Shown here in pieces: positions 33,118-41,454 of a stretch of DNA of 45,149 nucleotides. Source of the DNA: Streptomyces sp. McG3 (GTDB lineage: Bacteria > Actinomycetota > Actinomycetes > Streptomycetales > Streptomycetaceae). Made by a program: the position numbers and the translations under genes. The notes below the pieces were generated by a model. That model was given only the letters and a program-made list of their open reading frames with translations. It searched no databases and was not told the DNA's origin. The stretch is taken from the NCBI RefSeq assembly GCF_018619185.1, contig NZ_JAAXYC010000028.1, positions 1-45,149 of the forward strand. The letters are read 5' to 3'. The first letter of the stretch is position 1; the number at the start of each line of letters is the position of its first letter.

Positions 33118-35730
33118 TCAGGAGGCCGGATCGGGCGCGCCCGCCGCGCGCCCCGGGTCCGGCCGCCTGAACGTGCGCCACAGGTCGGGTCCGGCCGACT
33201 GGTCCTCCCTGGGCCGCCGGACCGACCCGGTCCCCGCCCACCGGGCGGCGAGCAGGATTGCGATGTCGTCGGGGCGGTCGACGGCCGCCCTGGCCACTCC
33301 GATGACCTGGTCGGCCGTCTCGGCCAGGGGGACCGCGCCGATGCGTTCGACGGTGGCGCGCAGCCGCTCGATCCCCTCGTCGATGTCCGTCCCCGGGCGC
33401 TCGATCAGCCCGTCCGTGAACAGGGCGATCATCGCCCCCGGTTCGAGCCGCATCTCCGTGACCGGGTAGGACGCCTGCTCATCGATCCCGAGCACGATGC
33501 CGCCGGGCAGGTCCAGCACCTCCGTCCGGCCGTCGGGCCGCCGCAGCACGGGCTGCGGATGCCCCGCCCGTACGGCGCGGGCCACTCCGGTCACCGGGTC
33601 CAGCGCGATGTAGCAGCAGCTCGCGAACTGTCCCGGGTCGAGGTCGATGAGCAGTCGGTTCGTCCCGCTCATCACCTCCTGCGGATCGTGATTGCTCAGC
33701 GCGAACGCCCGTACCGCACTACGCAGTTGCCCCATGGTCGCGGCGGCGGAGACACCGTGACCCTGTACGTCGCCGATGATCAGGGCGAGTTCGTGGCCGG
33801 TCTCGATGACGTCGTACCAGTCGCCGCCCACATCCATGCCCTGGGTGCCGGAGAGGTAGCGCCCCAGGGTGTCCACCCCGTCCACCTCGGGCAGCCGGTG
33901 CGGCAGCAGGGCGTTCTGGAGTCCGCGGGCGAGGGCCGACTCGCTGTCGTAGCGCTGGGCGCGCTTCAGGGCCTGGGCGATGAGCCCGGCCAGTGCCGTC
34001 AGGACCGTTCGCTCCTCCGGGCTGAAGCCGCGAGGGCGGTCGAAGCCGAGGATGCAGGAGCCGACGGGCCGCCCCGAGGCGATCAGCGGCAGGAACGCGC
34101 GCGCCCCGACGTCCGCGTCGATCGGGATGCCCGGATAGGCCGCGGCCAGGCGCTGCATGGACTCGAAGAACATCGGGCGGCCCGTGGTCAGGGTCTCCAC
34201 CCCGGGAATGCTGACGTCGAGCTCGACCCCTTCGAAACGGTCGAGGAAACCCTTCGGGAACCCCGTCTCCCAGGCCAGGTGGAGATGGCCCTCGTCCAGC
34301 AGGTAGATGGCGAGCTGACGGCCGCCGAACGCGGGCAGCAGCTCCTCCGTGACCACTTCGGAGACCTGGCGGGCCGTGACCGCCTCGGTCAGCGCGATGG
34401 CGAGGGCCACCGGTCGGTACAGCGCCGATGAGCGGTCGGCGGTCGAGCCGATGCCCAGGCCGGGCGCGGTGACCGAGCCCGGGGCGTAGTCCGGCGGGTC
34501 GGTCCCCTGGAGGACGACGCTCACCCCGTCGTGGCCCGGGTACAGGGACACCGACAGCCAGCGCGAGGGCGGGCGGCGGGCGAGGAAGTGGACGGGCTCG
34601 TCGGCCATCAGGGCGGCCCGGTAGTGGTCCTCGTAGGCCTCGTGCCCGAACCACGGCAGGGCCTGCCACACGACACGGCCCACGAGCTCTTCCCTGGCGT
34701 GGCCGAGCAGTTCCTCGGCGAGACCGTTCGCGTAGGTGATCCGGCCCAGCCGGTCGAGGGAGAGGATGCCGCGCGGCAGCCGGTCGGCGGCCTCCGGCAC
34801 GACGGGTCCCGCGCCGAGGTCGACCAGGAAGCCGCTCAGACGGCTGGCGGACGCGTCGCCGTCCGGGTGCGTCCAGCGGCCGGACAGCTCCAGCAGATGG
34901 GACCGGCCGTCGGGGCCGCGCAGCCGCATCCGCCGGACGACCGGTTCGGCCGATTCCACCGTCTGGCGGGCCAGCGCCCACAGCCCGTACACGTCCTCCG
35001 GGACCAGCCGTTCGGCGAGCGCGTCCACGGTGCCCGGGAAGGCGGCGGGCTCGAAGCCGAGGATCGCGCAGAGTTCGTCGTCGGCGGTGACCTGCCCGGA
35101 GTGCAGGTCCCAGTCGAAGCGGCCGACCCGGACCGGGGGCGCGGTGGCGGCGGGCAGCTGCACGGGGACCGGCTCGGCCTCCCATACGCAGTCGACGCCC
35201 CGTTGCTCCAGATCGGTGAGCGCGTCCCCGAGTCGATGGCCCAGGCGGTGCAGCCGGTCGCCGTCGGCGGGGGCGACGGGCTGCCCCGGCGTGGAGGCCC
35301 GCAGGATCGCCAGCACGCCCAGGCTCCCCCGGGGTCCGGTGATCGGCACCCACAGCGAACCGAACGGGAACGGCAGTCCGGCCATCAGCTGCGGGAACCG
35401 GCGCATCGCCTCCTCCGCGTCGGAGAGCAGCACGGGCCGCCCCGAGCGGTAGGCCTCGGACACCGGGAAGGGCCGGTTCACCTGCATCCGCCACCAGGGC
35501 CGGAACAGCGGGGGCGGCAGTCCGGCGAGCACCGCGAGCCGCAGGAGTCCGGGCGTCCGGCTGCGGAGGAAGACGCCGCCCGCATAGCCGTCGCTCGACT
35601 CGACGGCGCTGACGAGGGCCTGCGCGAGTACGAGGGACAGTTCGTCGGGCACTCGGCCACCCTGGTGTCCCCCGGCCGCGGCCCCGTTTCCGGCGGGCGG
35701 GGAATGCCGGGGCGTTTCGTGCCGGGTCAC
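33118..35730 (-). CDS. SpoIIE/PP2C-family serine phosphatase with GAF and PAS sensory domains
   Basis: About 870-residue signalling protein. It has an N-terminal GAF-like region (about 40-180, with FPFGSLWVPITGPRGSLGVL), a PAS region (about 210-310, VGRFDWDLHSGQVTADDELC), a second PAS (about 320-420, RGILSLDRLGRITYANGLAE), a second GAF (about 450-630) and a C-terminal SpoIIE phosphatase domain. Metal-site blocks in the last are VGGDWYDVIETGHELALIIG DV-type, GHGVSAAATMGQLR and IALFTDGLIERPG. Such proteins dephosphorylate anti-anti-sigma factors in response to cytoplasmic signals. The start is uncertain: the GTG at 35766 overlaps a GGAGG, while the GTG at 35730 has GGGAG 11 bases upstream and is chosen here. 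No anti-sigma gene is adjacent. Confidence 0.9.
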   Translation of the reverse strand: MTRHETPRHSPPAGNGAAAGGHQGGRVPDELSLVLAQALVSAVESSDGYAGGVFLRSRTPGLLRLAVLAGLPPPLFRPWWRMQVNRPFPVSEAYRSGRPVLLSDAEEAMRRFPQLMAGLPFPFGSLWVPITGPRGSLGVLAILRASTPGQPVAPADGDRLHRLGHRLGDALTDLEQRGVDCVWEAEPVPVQLPAATAPPVRVGRFDWDLHSGQVTADDELCAILGFEPAAFPGTVDALAERLVPEDVYGLWALARQTVESAEPVVRRMRLRGPDGRSHLLELSGRWTHPDGDASASRLSGFLVDLGAGPVVPEAADRLPRGILSLDRLGRITYANGLAEELLGHAREELVGRVVWQALPWFGHEAYEDHYRAALMADEPVHFLARRPPSRWLSVSLYPGHDGVSVVLQGTDPPDYAPGSVTAPGLGIGSTADRSSALYRPVALAIALTEAVTARQVSEVVTEELLPAFGGRQLAIYLLDEGHLHLAWETGFPKGFLDRFEGVELDVSIPGVETLTTGRPMFFESMQRLAAAYPGIPIDADVGARAFLPLIASGRPVGSCILGFDRPRGFSPEERTVLTALAGLIAQALKRAQRYDSESALARGLQNALLPHRLPEVDGVDTLGRYLSGTQGMDVGGDWYDVIETGHELALIIGDVQGHGVSAAATMGQLRSAVRAFALSNHDPQEVMSGTNRLLIDLDPGQFASCCYIALDPVTGVARAVRAGHPQPVLRRPDGRTEVLDLPGGIVLGIDEQASYPVTEMRLEPGAMIALFTDGLIERPGTDIDEGIERLRATVERIGAVPLAETADQVIGVARAAVDRPDDIAILLAARWAGTGSVRRPREDQSAGPDLWRTFRRPDPGRAAGAPDPAS

Positions 35731-35771
35731 ACAGCCAGCATGCTCCCGGTGCGGGGTACCCCGCACCTCCG

Positions 35772-35801
35772 GCGACCGGCCGCCCCCCGACGGCCGGTCG
35801 C
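35772..35801 (-). terminator. Hairpin terminator of the secreted-protein gene
   Basis: A 10-bp perfect stem (35772-35781 with 35792-35801) and 10-nt loop, 10 bases beyond the stop at 35812. Confidence 0.6.
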
Positions 35802-35811
35802 GGACATGGCC

Positions 35812-36429
35812 TCAGTACAGCTTGGCGACGGCGGTGCGCGTCGTGTTCCTGAAACCCTCCAGCGGTGCGCCGTCGAGTTCGCCCAGCTGTCCCCACTCGA
35901 CGACGGTCACGGCCCTGCCGTCGCGGCCCACCGAGTAGAGCCCGATGTCGGTGGAGCCGACCTCCGGGTACGACGTGTCGATGCTGTAGACGTGCGCGCC
36001 CTCCTCGATGTCGACACGGCCCTGGTAGAACGCCTCCCCCTCCAGGCTGGGGTCCTGCTCCTTCAGCCGGTCGAGGCAGGTCTCCAGGGCGCTGCGCAGT
36101 TCGGCGGCGAGCGCCTTGGCCCGGGCGGTGGTGGTGGCGACCGTGATGGTCTGGCGGGCGCCGGTGTCCAGTTCGGTGCGGAAGTCCCGGTGGCGGGTGC
36201 CGGACGCCGGGGCGATGCCGGCGGTGCACACCGACCCCTCCTCGGGCACTCCCTGGCGTACGGGACCAGCCGTCCAGGGTGTCGTGGAGGCGGGCAGCCC
36301 GCCAGCGCTCAGGAACTTCGGCTGGACGGGAGCGGGGGCCGGCGCCGCGGCGGCGGGCACCTGGGCCAGTGCGGTGACGGCCAGGCCCGCGGCCGCGGCG
36401 GTCAGCAGTGCGGTGCGAAGGGTGCGCAT
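35812..36429 (-). CDS. Secreted protein of unknown function
   Basis: 205-residue exported protein. A signal peptide (LRTALLTAAAAGLAVTALAQ to VPAAAAP, about 28 residues) and an Ala/Pro linker are followed by a domain of about 170 residues with one pair of well-spaced cysteines (in EGSVCTAGIAP and LETCLDRLKEQ), likely disulfide-bonded. The pattern of an extracytoplasmic domain with a central amphipathic helix (TTARAKALAAELRSALETCL) and late strands resembles PknH-sensor-type domains of actinobacteria, but this is only a visual impression. ATG at 36429 with a GGGGAAA upstream. It is divergent from the membrane-anchored HTH regulator gene across 243 bases. Confidence 0.75.
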   Translation of the reverse strand: MRTLRTALLTAAAAGLAVTALAQVPAAAAPAPAPVQPKFLSAGGLPASTTPWTAGPVRQGVPEEGSVCTAGIAPASGTRHRDFRTELDTGARQTITVATTTARAKALAAELRSALETCLDRLKEQDPSLEGEAFYQGRVDIEEGAHVYSIDTSYPEVGSTDIGLYSVGRDGRAVTVVEWGQLGELDGAPLEGFRNTTRTAVAKLY

Positions 36430-36672
36430 GGTGAGGTTTCCCCGTTTCGGATGGTGCGGTCAGGTGGGTCGTACGCCGTCGCGCCGAGGTGTGCGGAGCC
36501 CGCTGAGGGGCCCTGCGGCGGCGGTACGGGAACGAGCACCAGCCTGGGCCGCCGCACCGGAAGCGGACAAGCACGACACGGCTTCCCGCCGGGCTGGAAC
36601 CGTCCCACCCCTGGTGACGTGGGTGTTCCCGGGGGGCTGGAACGCCAAGGAACGGCTGCGGGGAGGTCGAGC

Positions 36673-38205
36673 GTGTCGGGTGACGCCGAGGGGGAAGCAC
36701 GGGCGGTGCTGGCGGAGCGGCTGAGTGCGCTGCGGGAGCGGTCGGGCCGGACGTACGCTTCGCTGGCCCGCCGGATCGGGGTCAGCGGATCGACGCTGCA
36801 CCGGTACTGCATGGGGCGGACGGTGCCCGCGGAGTTCGCCCCCGTGGAGCGGCTGGCCCGCCTGTGCGGCGCACCGGCCGGGGAGCGGGAGGCGCTGCAC
36901 CGTCTGTGGATCCTGGCGGACCGCGAACGCCTCGACCGGCAGGGGGCGGCGGAGGGAAGGGCGGAGGCTGATACTGCGGCCGAGGCAGAGCCTGAGACGG
37001 AGCCGACGGAAGTCGTGCCGGTGGACGGATCGGCCGGGGAGACCGTGTCGTACGGGCGGTGGGCTGCGGTGCCCCACGCCGCCGGAGCCCGGCCGTCCGG
37101 CGGGGCCGTGCCCGGGCCGCCGTCCGCGGCCCACGGGCCGTCCGGCCTCACCGGTCCTCGCCCGGGGCCGGCTTCCGTCACCGGGGAGGTGGCCTCGATC
37201 GGGAGCGGGACTCCCCGGGGGCCGGTGTCACCGTCGCGTCGAGCACGCCGGTACGGGCAGGGGCTCGGTGTCCTCGCCGCCGGGGTGCTCGCTCTCGCCC
37301 TGGTCGCGTCCTTGGGAGGGACATCGCTCCCGGGCGCGGACCGGGGCCCGTCGGTGGCCCAGCGGCCGGGTGGGCCCCCGTCGGGCAGCCCGGAGCCGTC
37401 GCCCTCCGGCACCCTCACGCCCGGGAAGCCGCAGGGCACGCCGAGCGGGACCCCACGCGGAACGCCGTCCGGCGGTACCCGGTCGGCAACCGTGCCGCCC
37501 GGCGTCGAACAGCGCGGAGGGGCGCTCCCCCGGGCGTCCGGGGGCTCTCCGGGCCCGACGGCCGGACGTGTGCCGTTCACCTGGACGGCGGACGACCACG
37601 TCTGGAAGAACGGCTGCGACCACTCCTACGTCCTCGACCGGGCGCCCGCGGCCGTCCCGCCGCCCCCGGTGGAGGCGGACGCCGAGTCCTGGGCCGGAGC
37701 GCTCGGCGCGGTACACGCGGGCGAGGCCGGTGTCCGGATCACGTTGCAGGGCCGGGACGAGCGGGCCGTGGTGCTGGAAGCCCTGCGGATCCGGGTGGTC
37801 GAGCGTCGTTCGCCGGCGGAGGGCCGGGTCTACCGGATGAGCTCCGGCTGCGGCGGGGCCCTCACCCCGAGGATGTTCGACGTGGATCTCGATGTGCCCC
37901 GCCCCGTCGCCCGCTCGGTCGCGGGCAACGACTCGGGCGAGCCCATCGAGGCGGTCGCCTTCCCGTACAGCGTCTCCGTCACCGATCCCGAAATCCTCCT
38001 GATAACGGGTCGCACGGTCGGCTGCGACTGCGACTGGTTCGCGGAGCTGACCTGGAGTGCCGACGGCCGGTCCGGCACGGTGCGCGTCGACGACGGCGGG
38101 CGGCCGTTCCGTACGAGCGGGGTGCGGGGGCGGCCCGTGCTCGACTACGACACGGGCACCGGCCGCTGGGTGTCCGTGCCGGACGCCGGGGAGGCCGGGT
38201 CCTGA
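36673..38205 (+). CDS. Membrane-anchored XRE-type HTH regulator with extracytoplasmic domain
   Basis: 510-residue protein. An N-terminal XRE helix-turn-helix (about 10-80) reads LAERLSALRERSGRTYASLA and RRIGVSGSTLHRYCMGRTVP. A long disordered Pro/Gly/Ala linker leads to one membrane helix (about 196-214, GLGVLAAGVLALALVASLGG). Another Pro/Ser/Gly/Thr-rich linker follows, then an extracytoplasmic domain (about 315-510) with four or more cysteines (VWKNGCDHSYVLDRAP, SSGCGGALTP, GRTVGCDCDWFAELTWSADG). This architecture suggests a one-component transmembrane sensor/regulator. GTG at 36673 has a strong GGGGAGG 6 bases upstream. Larger overlapping frames are shadows. The upstream 243 bases contain two copies of GGGCTGGAAC. 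Confidence 0.85.
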   Translation: MSGDAEGEARAVLAERLSALRERSGRTYASLARRIGVSGSTLHRYCMGRTVPAEFAPVERLARLCGAPAGEREALHRLWILADRERLDRQGAAEGRAEADTAAEAEPETEPTEVVPVDGSAGETVSYGRWAAVPHAAGARPSGGAVPGPPSAAHGPSGLTGPRPGPASVTGEVASIGSGTPRGPVSPSRRARRYGQGLGVLAAGVLALALVASLGGTSLPGADRGPSVAQRPGGPPSGSPEPSPSGTLTPGKPQGTPSGTPRGTPSGGTRSATVPPGVEQRGGALPRASGGSPGPTAGRVPFTWTADDHVWKNGCDHSYVLDRAPAAVPPPPVEADAESWAGALGAVHAGEAGVRITLQGRDERAVVLEALRIRVVERRSPAEGRVYRMSSGCGGALTPRMFDVDLDVPRPVARSVAGNDSGEPIEAVAFPYSVSVTDPEILLITGRTVGCDCDWFAELTWSADGRSGTVRVDDGGRPFRTSGVRGRPVLDYDTGTGRWVSVPDAGEAGS

Positions 38206-38319
38206 AGCGGCGGCCTCCGCGCGGAGGCGACCGGGGACGGATGCGCCCATCCTGGTGGGGCGGGCGGACTGCCCGGCGCGGACCTGCGCCGGCCGGGGAC
38301 GCTCCTCGTGGAGGTGCCG

Positions 38320-39327
38320 ATGGACCCGGTCACCGCCCTGCGGCGGATCGCCTTCCTGCTGGAACGCTCCCAGGCCGCCACCTATCGGGTGAAGGCCTTC
38401 CGTACGGCCGCTGCCGTAGTGGAGGCGATGGCCCCCGGGGAGGCGGCCGAGCGGGTGACCGCGAACTCCCTGGAGCGGGTCGCCGGGATCGGGCCACGCA
38501 CCGCCGAGGTCATCCGCGAGGCCCTGGCCGGCGAGACGCCCGGGTATCTGGACCGGCTGGAGGCCGCGGCCGCCGCCGAGCCGCCCGTCGAGGGGGGCGA
38601 GGATCTCTTCGCGCGGCTGACGGGCGACTGCCATCTGCACTCGGACTGGTCGGACGGGGGCAGCCCGATCGAGGAGATGGGCCGGACCGCCGCGGAGCTG
38701 GGGCACGCGTGGGCCGTCCTCACCGACCACTCGCCCCGGCTGACGGTGGCCCGCGGCCTGTCGCCGGAGCGGCTGCGGGAGCAGCTCGCGGTGGTGGCGC
38801 GGCTCAATGAGCAGTGGGCCCCGTTCCGGCTGCTGACGGGGATCGAGTGCGACATCCTCCCGGACGGCTCGCTCGACCAGGAGCCCGGGCTGCTGGACCT
38901 GCTCGACGTGGTGGTCGTCTCCGTCCACTCCAAGCTGCGGATGGACCCGGCGCCGATGACGCGGCGCCTGGAGGCGGCGGTACGGCATCCCCGGGCCAAG
39001 GTGCTCGGCCACTGCACGGGACGCCTGCTGGCCGGGCGCGGCCGGCCGGAGTCGCGCTTCGACGCGGACCGGGTCTTCGCGGCCTGCGCCGAGGCGGGGA
39101 CGGCGGTGGAGATCAACTGCCGTCCGGAGCGGAGGGATCCGCCCCTGCGGCTGCTGCGCGCGGCCGTAGCGGCGGGGGCGCTGTTCGCGATCGACACCGA
39201 CGCGCACGCCCCGGGGCAGCTCGACTGGCAGCGGTCGGGGTGCGCCCGTGCCGAGAAATGCGGGGTGCGGGCCGACCGGGTGGTGACGACCTGGAGCGCG
39301 GACCGGCTCCTGGAGTGGGCCCGCTGA
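38320..39327 (+). CDS. PHP-domain metal phosphoesterase with N-terminal helix-hairpin-helix domain
   Basis: 335-residue protein. The N-terminal 90 residues resemble the 8-kDa/HhH part of family X DNA polymerases (AATYRVKAFRTAAAVVEAMA and LERVAGIGPRTAEVIREALA). The rest is a PHP phosphoesterase domain with metal-ligand motifs DCHLHSDWSDGG (His105, His107), VLTDHS, GIECDI, VVVSVHSKL, VLGHCTGR and DTDAHAP. It is like the C-terminal half of bacterial PolX without the polymerase core. A role in DNA repair or nucleotide hydrolysis is suggested. ATG at 38320 is preceded by GGAGG at 5 bases. It follows the HTH regulator by 114 bases and may be independent. Confidence 0.9.
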   Translation: MDPVTALRRIAFLLERSQAATYRVKAFRTAAAVVEAMAPGEAAERVTANSLERVAGIGPRTAEVIREALAGETPGYLDRLEAAAAAEPPVEGGEDLFARLTGDCHLHSDWSDGGSPIEEMGRTAAELGHAWAVLTDHSPRLTVARGLSPERLREQLAVVARLNEQWAPFRLLTGIECDILPDGSLDQEPGLLDLLDVVVVSVHSKLRMDPAPMTRRLEAAVRHPRAKVLGHCTGRLLAGRGRPESRFDADRVFAACAEAGTAVEINCRPERRDPPLRLLRAAVAAGALFAIDTDAHAPGQLDWQRSGCARAEKCGVRADRVVTTWSADRLLEWAR

Positions 39328-39370
39328 CCGCGTACGGGGGCGCGCGGCCGCCGTAGGGGGGCACACGGCC

Positions 39371-39410
39371 GCCCGCCCCGGAGGTTCGGTAGGTCCCTCC
39401 GGAAGCGGGC
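39371..39410. terminator. Imperfect hairpin terminator
   Basis: An outer 6-bp stem GCCCGC/GCGGGC (39371-39376 with 39405-39410) and inner CCGGAGG/CCTCCGG (39378-39384 with 39396-39402), between the convergent PHP and DUF6381 genes. Confidence 0.55.
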
Positions 39411-39428
39411 GGGCGGGTGTCGGCCGGG

Positions 39429-39620
39429 CTACTTCTCGGGGTAGATGTCCCCGGCCTCCATGGCGCTCTGCTGCTCGCTCCGGTCCCGGATCGTCCGGGA
39501 CTTCTTCTCCAGTCGCTCGCGCTCGTGCGGGTCGCTCGCGCGCTCCGCGGCCTCCGCTAGCTGCTGGGCCTTCTCACGCATCTGCCGAGCCAGGCCGGCG
39601 GGTTCGTCCGAACCGCTCAT
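39429..39620 (-). CDS. DUF6381-like small helical protein
   Basis: 63-residue highly charged helical protein, MSGSDEPAGLARQMREKAQQ then LAEAAERASDPHERERLEKK. It resembles the DUF6381 family of streptomycetes, whose role is unknown. ATG at 39620 has a strong AGGAG 5 bases upstream. It converges on the PHP gene. The charged helix and small size resemble stress-induced small proteins, but no sigma-B-type promoter was found upstream. Confidence 0.78.
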   Translation of the reverse strand: MSGSDEPAGLARQMREKAQQLAEAAERASDPHERERLEKKSRTIRDRSEQQSAMEAGDIYPEK

Positions 39621-39992
39621 CACCACTCCTTGGACGCTGGGGACCTCTGGGCGCGTCCGGCGGATCTCGACCGGGTCCCCGGCGTCCGGCACAGCGCCTT
39701 GCGATGCACCGCACCGGACGCCGCGGCCTGTCCGGCCCTGATCCGCCGGGCACGCCCCAGCTCCCAGCGAACCAGCGACCGGCCGCCTCCGCATCCCGCG
39801 CGGCCCGGGCTATCGCGCCGGAACCGGGGTGGCCGCCGCCACCTCCGCGTCGGCGGCGGCGCAGGACGACCCGGCGGAGCACCCTCTGCCTCACCCTGGA
39901 GTTGAGGGTGAGACTTCCGCCGCCGACCGGCAGCGGACCGCCCAGGGGCCGGACGGCGTGCGCGGGGGCCCGAACGGAGAGACCCTTGACGC
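39621..39992. other. 372-base intergenic region with an 8-bp inverted repeat
   Basis: No coding gene is supported here. The one clear structure is an inverted repeat CTCACCCT (39890-39897) / AGGGTGAG (39905-39912) with a 7-nt centre. It could be an operator, for example of a MerR-type regulator. It lies 80 bases before the DUF6480 gene and about 270 bases from the DUF6381 start. No sigma-B-type GGGTAC was found. Confidence 0.45.
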
Positions 39993-40175
39993 ATGGCTGT
40001 TCTAGTGAATCCCCCAGGAGAGACACCGCCGGCCGAGGGTTCCATCGGGGAGGCCCACGAGGAACGCCCGGACGGAGGACTGTGGGAGCACCCCGGCGTC
40101 TGGACCGCCCTGATCGTGATCGGCGCGCTCGTGGTCGCCGGATTCTTCCTCGCCCGGATCTTCGGTTACGGATGA
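39993..40175 (+). CDS. DUF6480-like small membrane protein
   Basis: 60-residue protein with the motif NPPGETPPAEGSIGEAHEER at the N-terminus and one membrane helix (WTALIVIGALVVAGFFLARI) near the C-terminus. The PPGETPPAEGS motif is characteristic of DUF6480 proteins in Streptomyces; function is unknown. ATG at 39993 is used, with a GGAGAG about 15 bases upstream; a GTG at 40005 is an alternative start that would remove only the first four residues. It converges on a CsbD-like gene across a very strong hairpin. Confidence 0.75.
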   Translation: MAVLVNPPGETPPAEGSIGEAHEERPDGGLWEHPGVWTALIVIGALVVAGFFLARIFGYG

Positions 40176-40292
40176 GCCGCTGGGTGTCCGCGTCGATGGG
40201 CCGGATCACCGGCGCACCGGCGGAACCGACGCATGGCCCGAGCCGGGCCGGGCCCGCCGCGGCGGGCCCTCGACGGGGAGGTCGTCGAGCCC

Positions 40293-40335
40293 GCGCGGGT
40301 GCCCGTGCCGTCACCTACGGCACGGGCACCCGCGC
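40293..40335. terminator. Bidirectional hairpin terminator
   Basis: A perfect 19-bp stem (40293-40311 with 40317-40335) and 5-nt loop CACCT, between the convergent DUF6480-like and CsbD-like genes. Confidence 0.9.
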
Positions 40336-40340
40336 TGCTC

Positions 40341-40520
40341 TCAGCGGTCGGAGGCCGCCCGCGCTGCGCGTGCCAGGGCCTCCTCGCGGCGGGCCTCGGC
40401 CTGTTCCTTCCTGCCCTCGGCCTTCAGCCGCTCGTTCTCGAGGGCGATGCCGTCCGATTCCTTGATCATGCCTTTGAGCCTCCGCGCCTTGGCGCGGGCT
40501 ATGTCGGTGCTCTTTCCCAC
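40341..40520 (-). CDS. CsbD-like small stress protein
   Basis: 59-residue charged helical protein, GKSTDIARAKARRLKGMIKE followed by NERLKAEGRKEQAEARREEA. The spacing of K..LKG.IKE and N..L.AEG..EQ matches CsbD-like general-stress proteins (CsbD is sigma-B-controlled in Bacillus). The GTG at 40520 is chosen because GGAGG lies 5 bases upstream; the ATG at 40532 overlaps that GGAGG and lacks its own site. A GGGTAT lies about 50 bases upstream, but without a properly spaced GNNT, so sigma-B control is only possible. The function is unknown. Confidence 0.72.
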   Translation of the reverse strand: MGKSTDIARAKARRLKGMIKESDGIALENERLKAEGRKEQAEARREEALARAARAASDR

Positions 40521-40595
40521 AGCTGCCTCCATGCCGCGAGGGAGATACGCGTTTCTCCCTCCACTATGCATACCCGCGCGGCGGAACGCAGGGCG

Positions 40596-40973
40596 CTACA
40601 GCAGTGGGTTCTCGTCTTCGTCCGGTCCGCCGCCCTCGACCCGCAACGCGAGGTCCTGGAGGACGTCCGCCGACGACACGTCGGTCTGCCCGGAGTCGTG
40701 GACCTGGGCCAGCATCGTGAACGCGAGGGTGAAGGCGCTCACGAGCTGTTCGACCGCACCGCCGACCTCGCGCCCGACGACGGTGACCACCTCCTCCACG
40801 GAGAAGTCGTCGGGGATGGCGATGTGGGGCATCGTCTCGTTCAGCAGGGCGGTGACGGCACCCGCTCCCGCGTCCAGATCTTCCCGTTCGAGGTCCGCCT
40901 CCAGCAGACGCTGCATTTCGCGCGCCTCTGTGAGGATGCCGATCACGCGCTTCACGACTTCCCGTTGCTCCAT
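40596..40973 (-). CDS. Hypothetical acidic helical protein
   Basis: 125-residue acidic protein, MEQREVVKRVIGILTEAREM onward, predicted mostly helical, with no signal peptide, membrane segment or cysteine. A late helix VEQLVSAFTLAFTMLAQVHD is amphipathic to hydrophobic. I do not recognise the family. Codon third positions are strongly G/C, supporting a true gene. No clear ribosome binding site precedes the ATG at 40973, so a start at a later GTG is possible. It is divergent from the DUF779 gene with a 99-base gap. Confidence 0.65.
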   Translation of the reverse strand: MEQREVVKRVIGILTEAREMQRLLEADLEREDLDAGAGAVTALLNETMPHIAIPDDFSVEEVVTVVGREVGGAVEQLVSAFTLAFTMLAQVHDSGQTDVSSADVLQDLALRVEGGGPDEDENPLL

Positions 40974-41072
40974 GGCCGCGAGCATAGGGCGTGCAACCCG
41001 GTCGCAACGTCCGGTCGAGTTGACTCGCGTGCGGTTGTCGCGGCGTCGCCGCGGCCGGGAAGGGGCAGGTCC

Positions 41073-41438
41073 ATGGAGTGTGACCCGAAATCTCCCGCCG
41101 TCGAGCTGACACCGGCCGCGGCCGCTCTGCTGCGACGGCTGCGGGCGGACCACGGCCCGTTGATGTTCCATCAGTCGGGCGGCTGCTGCGACGGCAGCGC
41201 GCCGATGTGCTATCCGGCCGGTGAGTTCCGCACCGGGAACGCCGATGTGCTGCTGGCGGACCTCGCCGTCGAGGGAATGCCCGGGAGCGTGCCCTTCTGG
41301 ATGTCGCGGAGCCAGTACGAGGTGTGGTCCCACACCCGGCTGATCGTGGACGTGGTGGAGGGCCGCGGCAGCGGGTTCTCGCTGGAGGCCCCGGAGGGGG
41401 TGCGGTTCCTCATCCGCTCCCGTCTGGTGGACGGCTGA
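41073..41438 (+). CDS. DUF779 protein
   Basis: 121-residue soluble protein. The conserved block HGPLMFHQSGGCCDGSAPMC with two adjacent cysteines, followed by YPAGEFRTGNADVLLADLAV and MSRSQYEVWSHTRLIVDVVE GRG, defines DUF779. In many bacteria DUF779 genes sit next to NAD-dependent acetaldehyde/aldehyde dehydrogenases; none is present here. The function is unknown; the CC/C motif suggests metal binding. ATG at 41073 follows AAGGGGCAGG. It converges on the secreted beta-propeller gene with only 16 bases between. Confidence 0.9.
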   Translation: MECDPKSPAVELTPAAAALLRRLRADHGPLMFHQSGGCCDGSAPMCYPAGEFRTGNADVLLADLAVEGMPGSVPFWMSRSQYEVWSHTRLIVDVVEGRGSGFSLEAPEGVRFLIRSRLVDG

Positions 41439-41454
41439 GGAACCGCACCGCCCG

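Noticed and set aside
35756..35780. GGGTAC on the minus strand before the phosphatase gene as a sigma-B promoter.
   Set aside because: No GNNT at 14-16 bases upstream, and it lies within the possible coding start.
34531..36672. The long upstream extension of the HTH regulator frame (a 1224-residue open frame).
   Set aside because: It lies opposite the phosphatase and secreted-protein genes, lacks protein-like composition, and the HTH domain begins just after a strong ribosome binding site at 36673.
33719..36700. A 993-residue minus-strand open frame across the phosphatase gene.
   Set aside because: It is Arg/Pro/Gly-rich antisense-type or off-frame translation over the SpoIIE-family gene, whose domains are in another frame.
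40521..40600. GGGTAT upstream of the CsbD-like gene as a sigma-B promoter.
   Set aside because: The -35 position reads GCCC at 15 bases and does not fit GNNT at 14-16; left as possible only.
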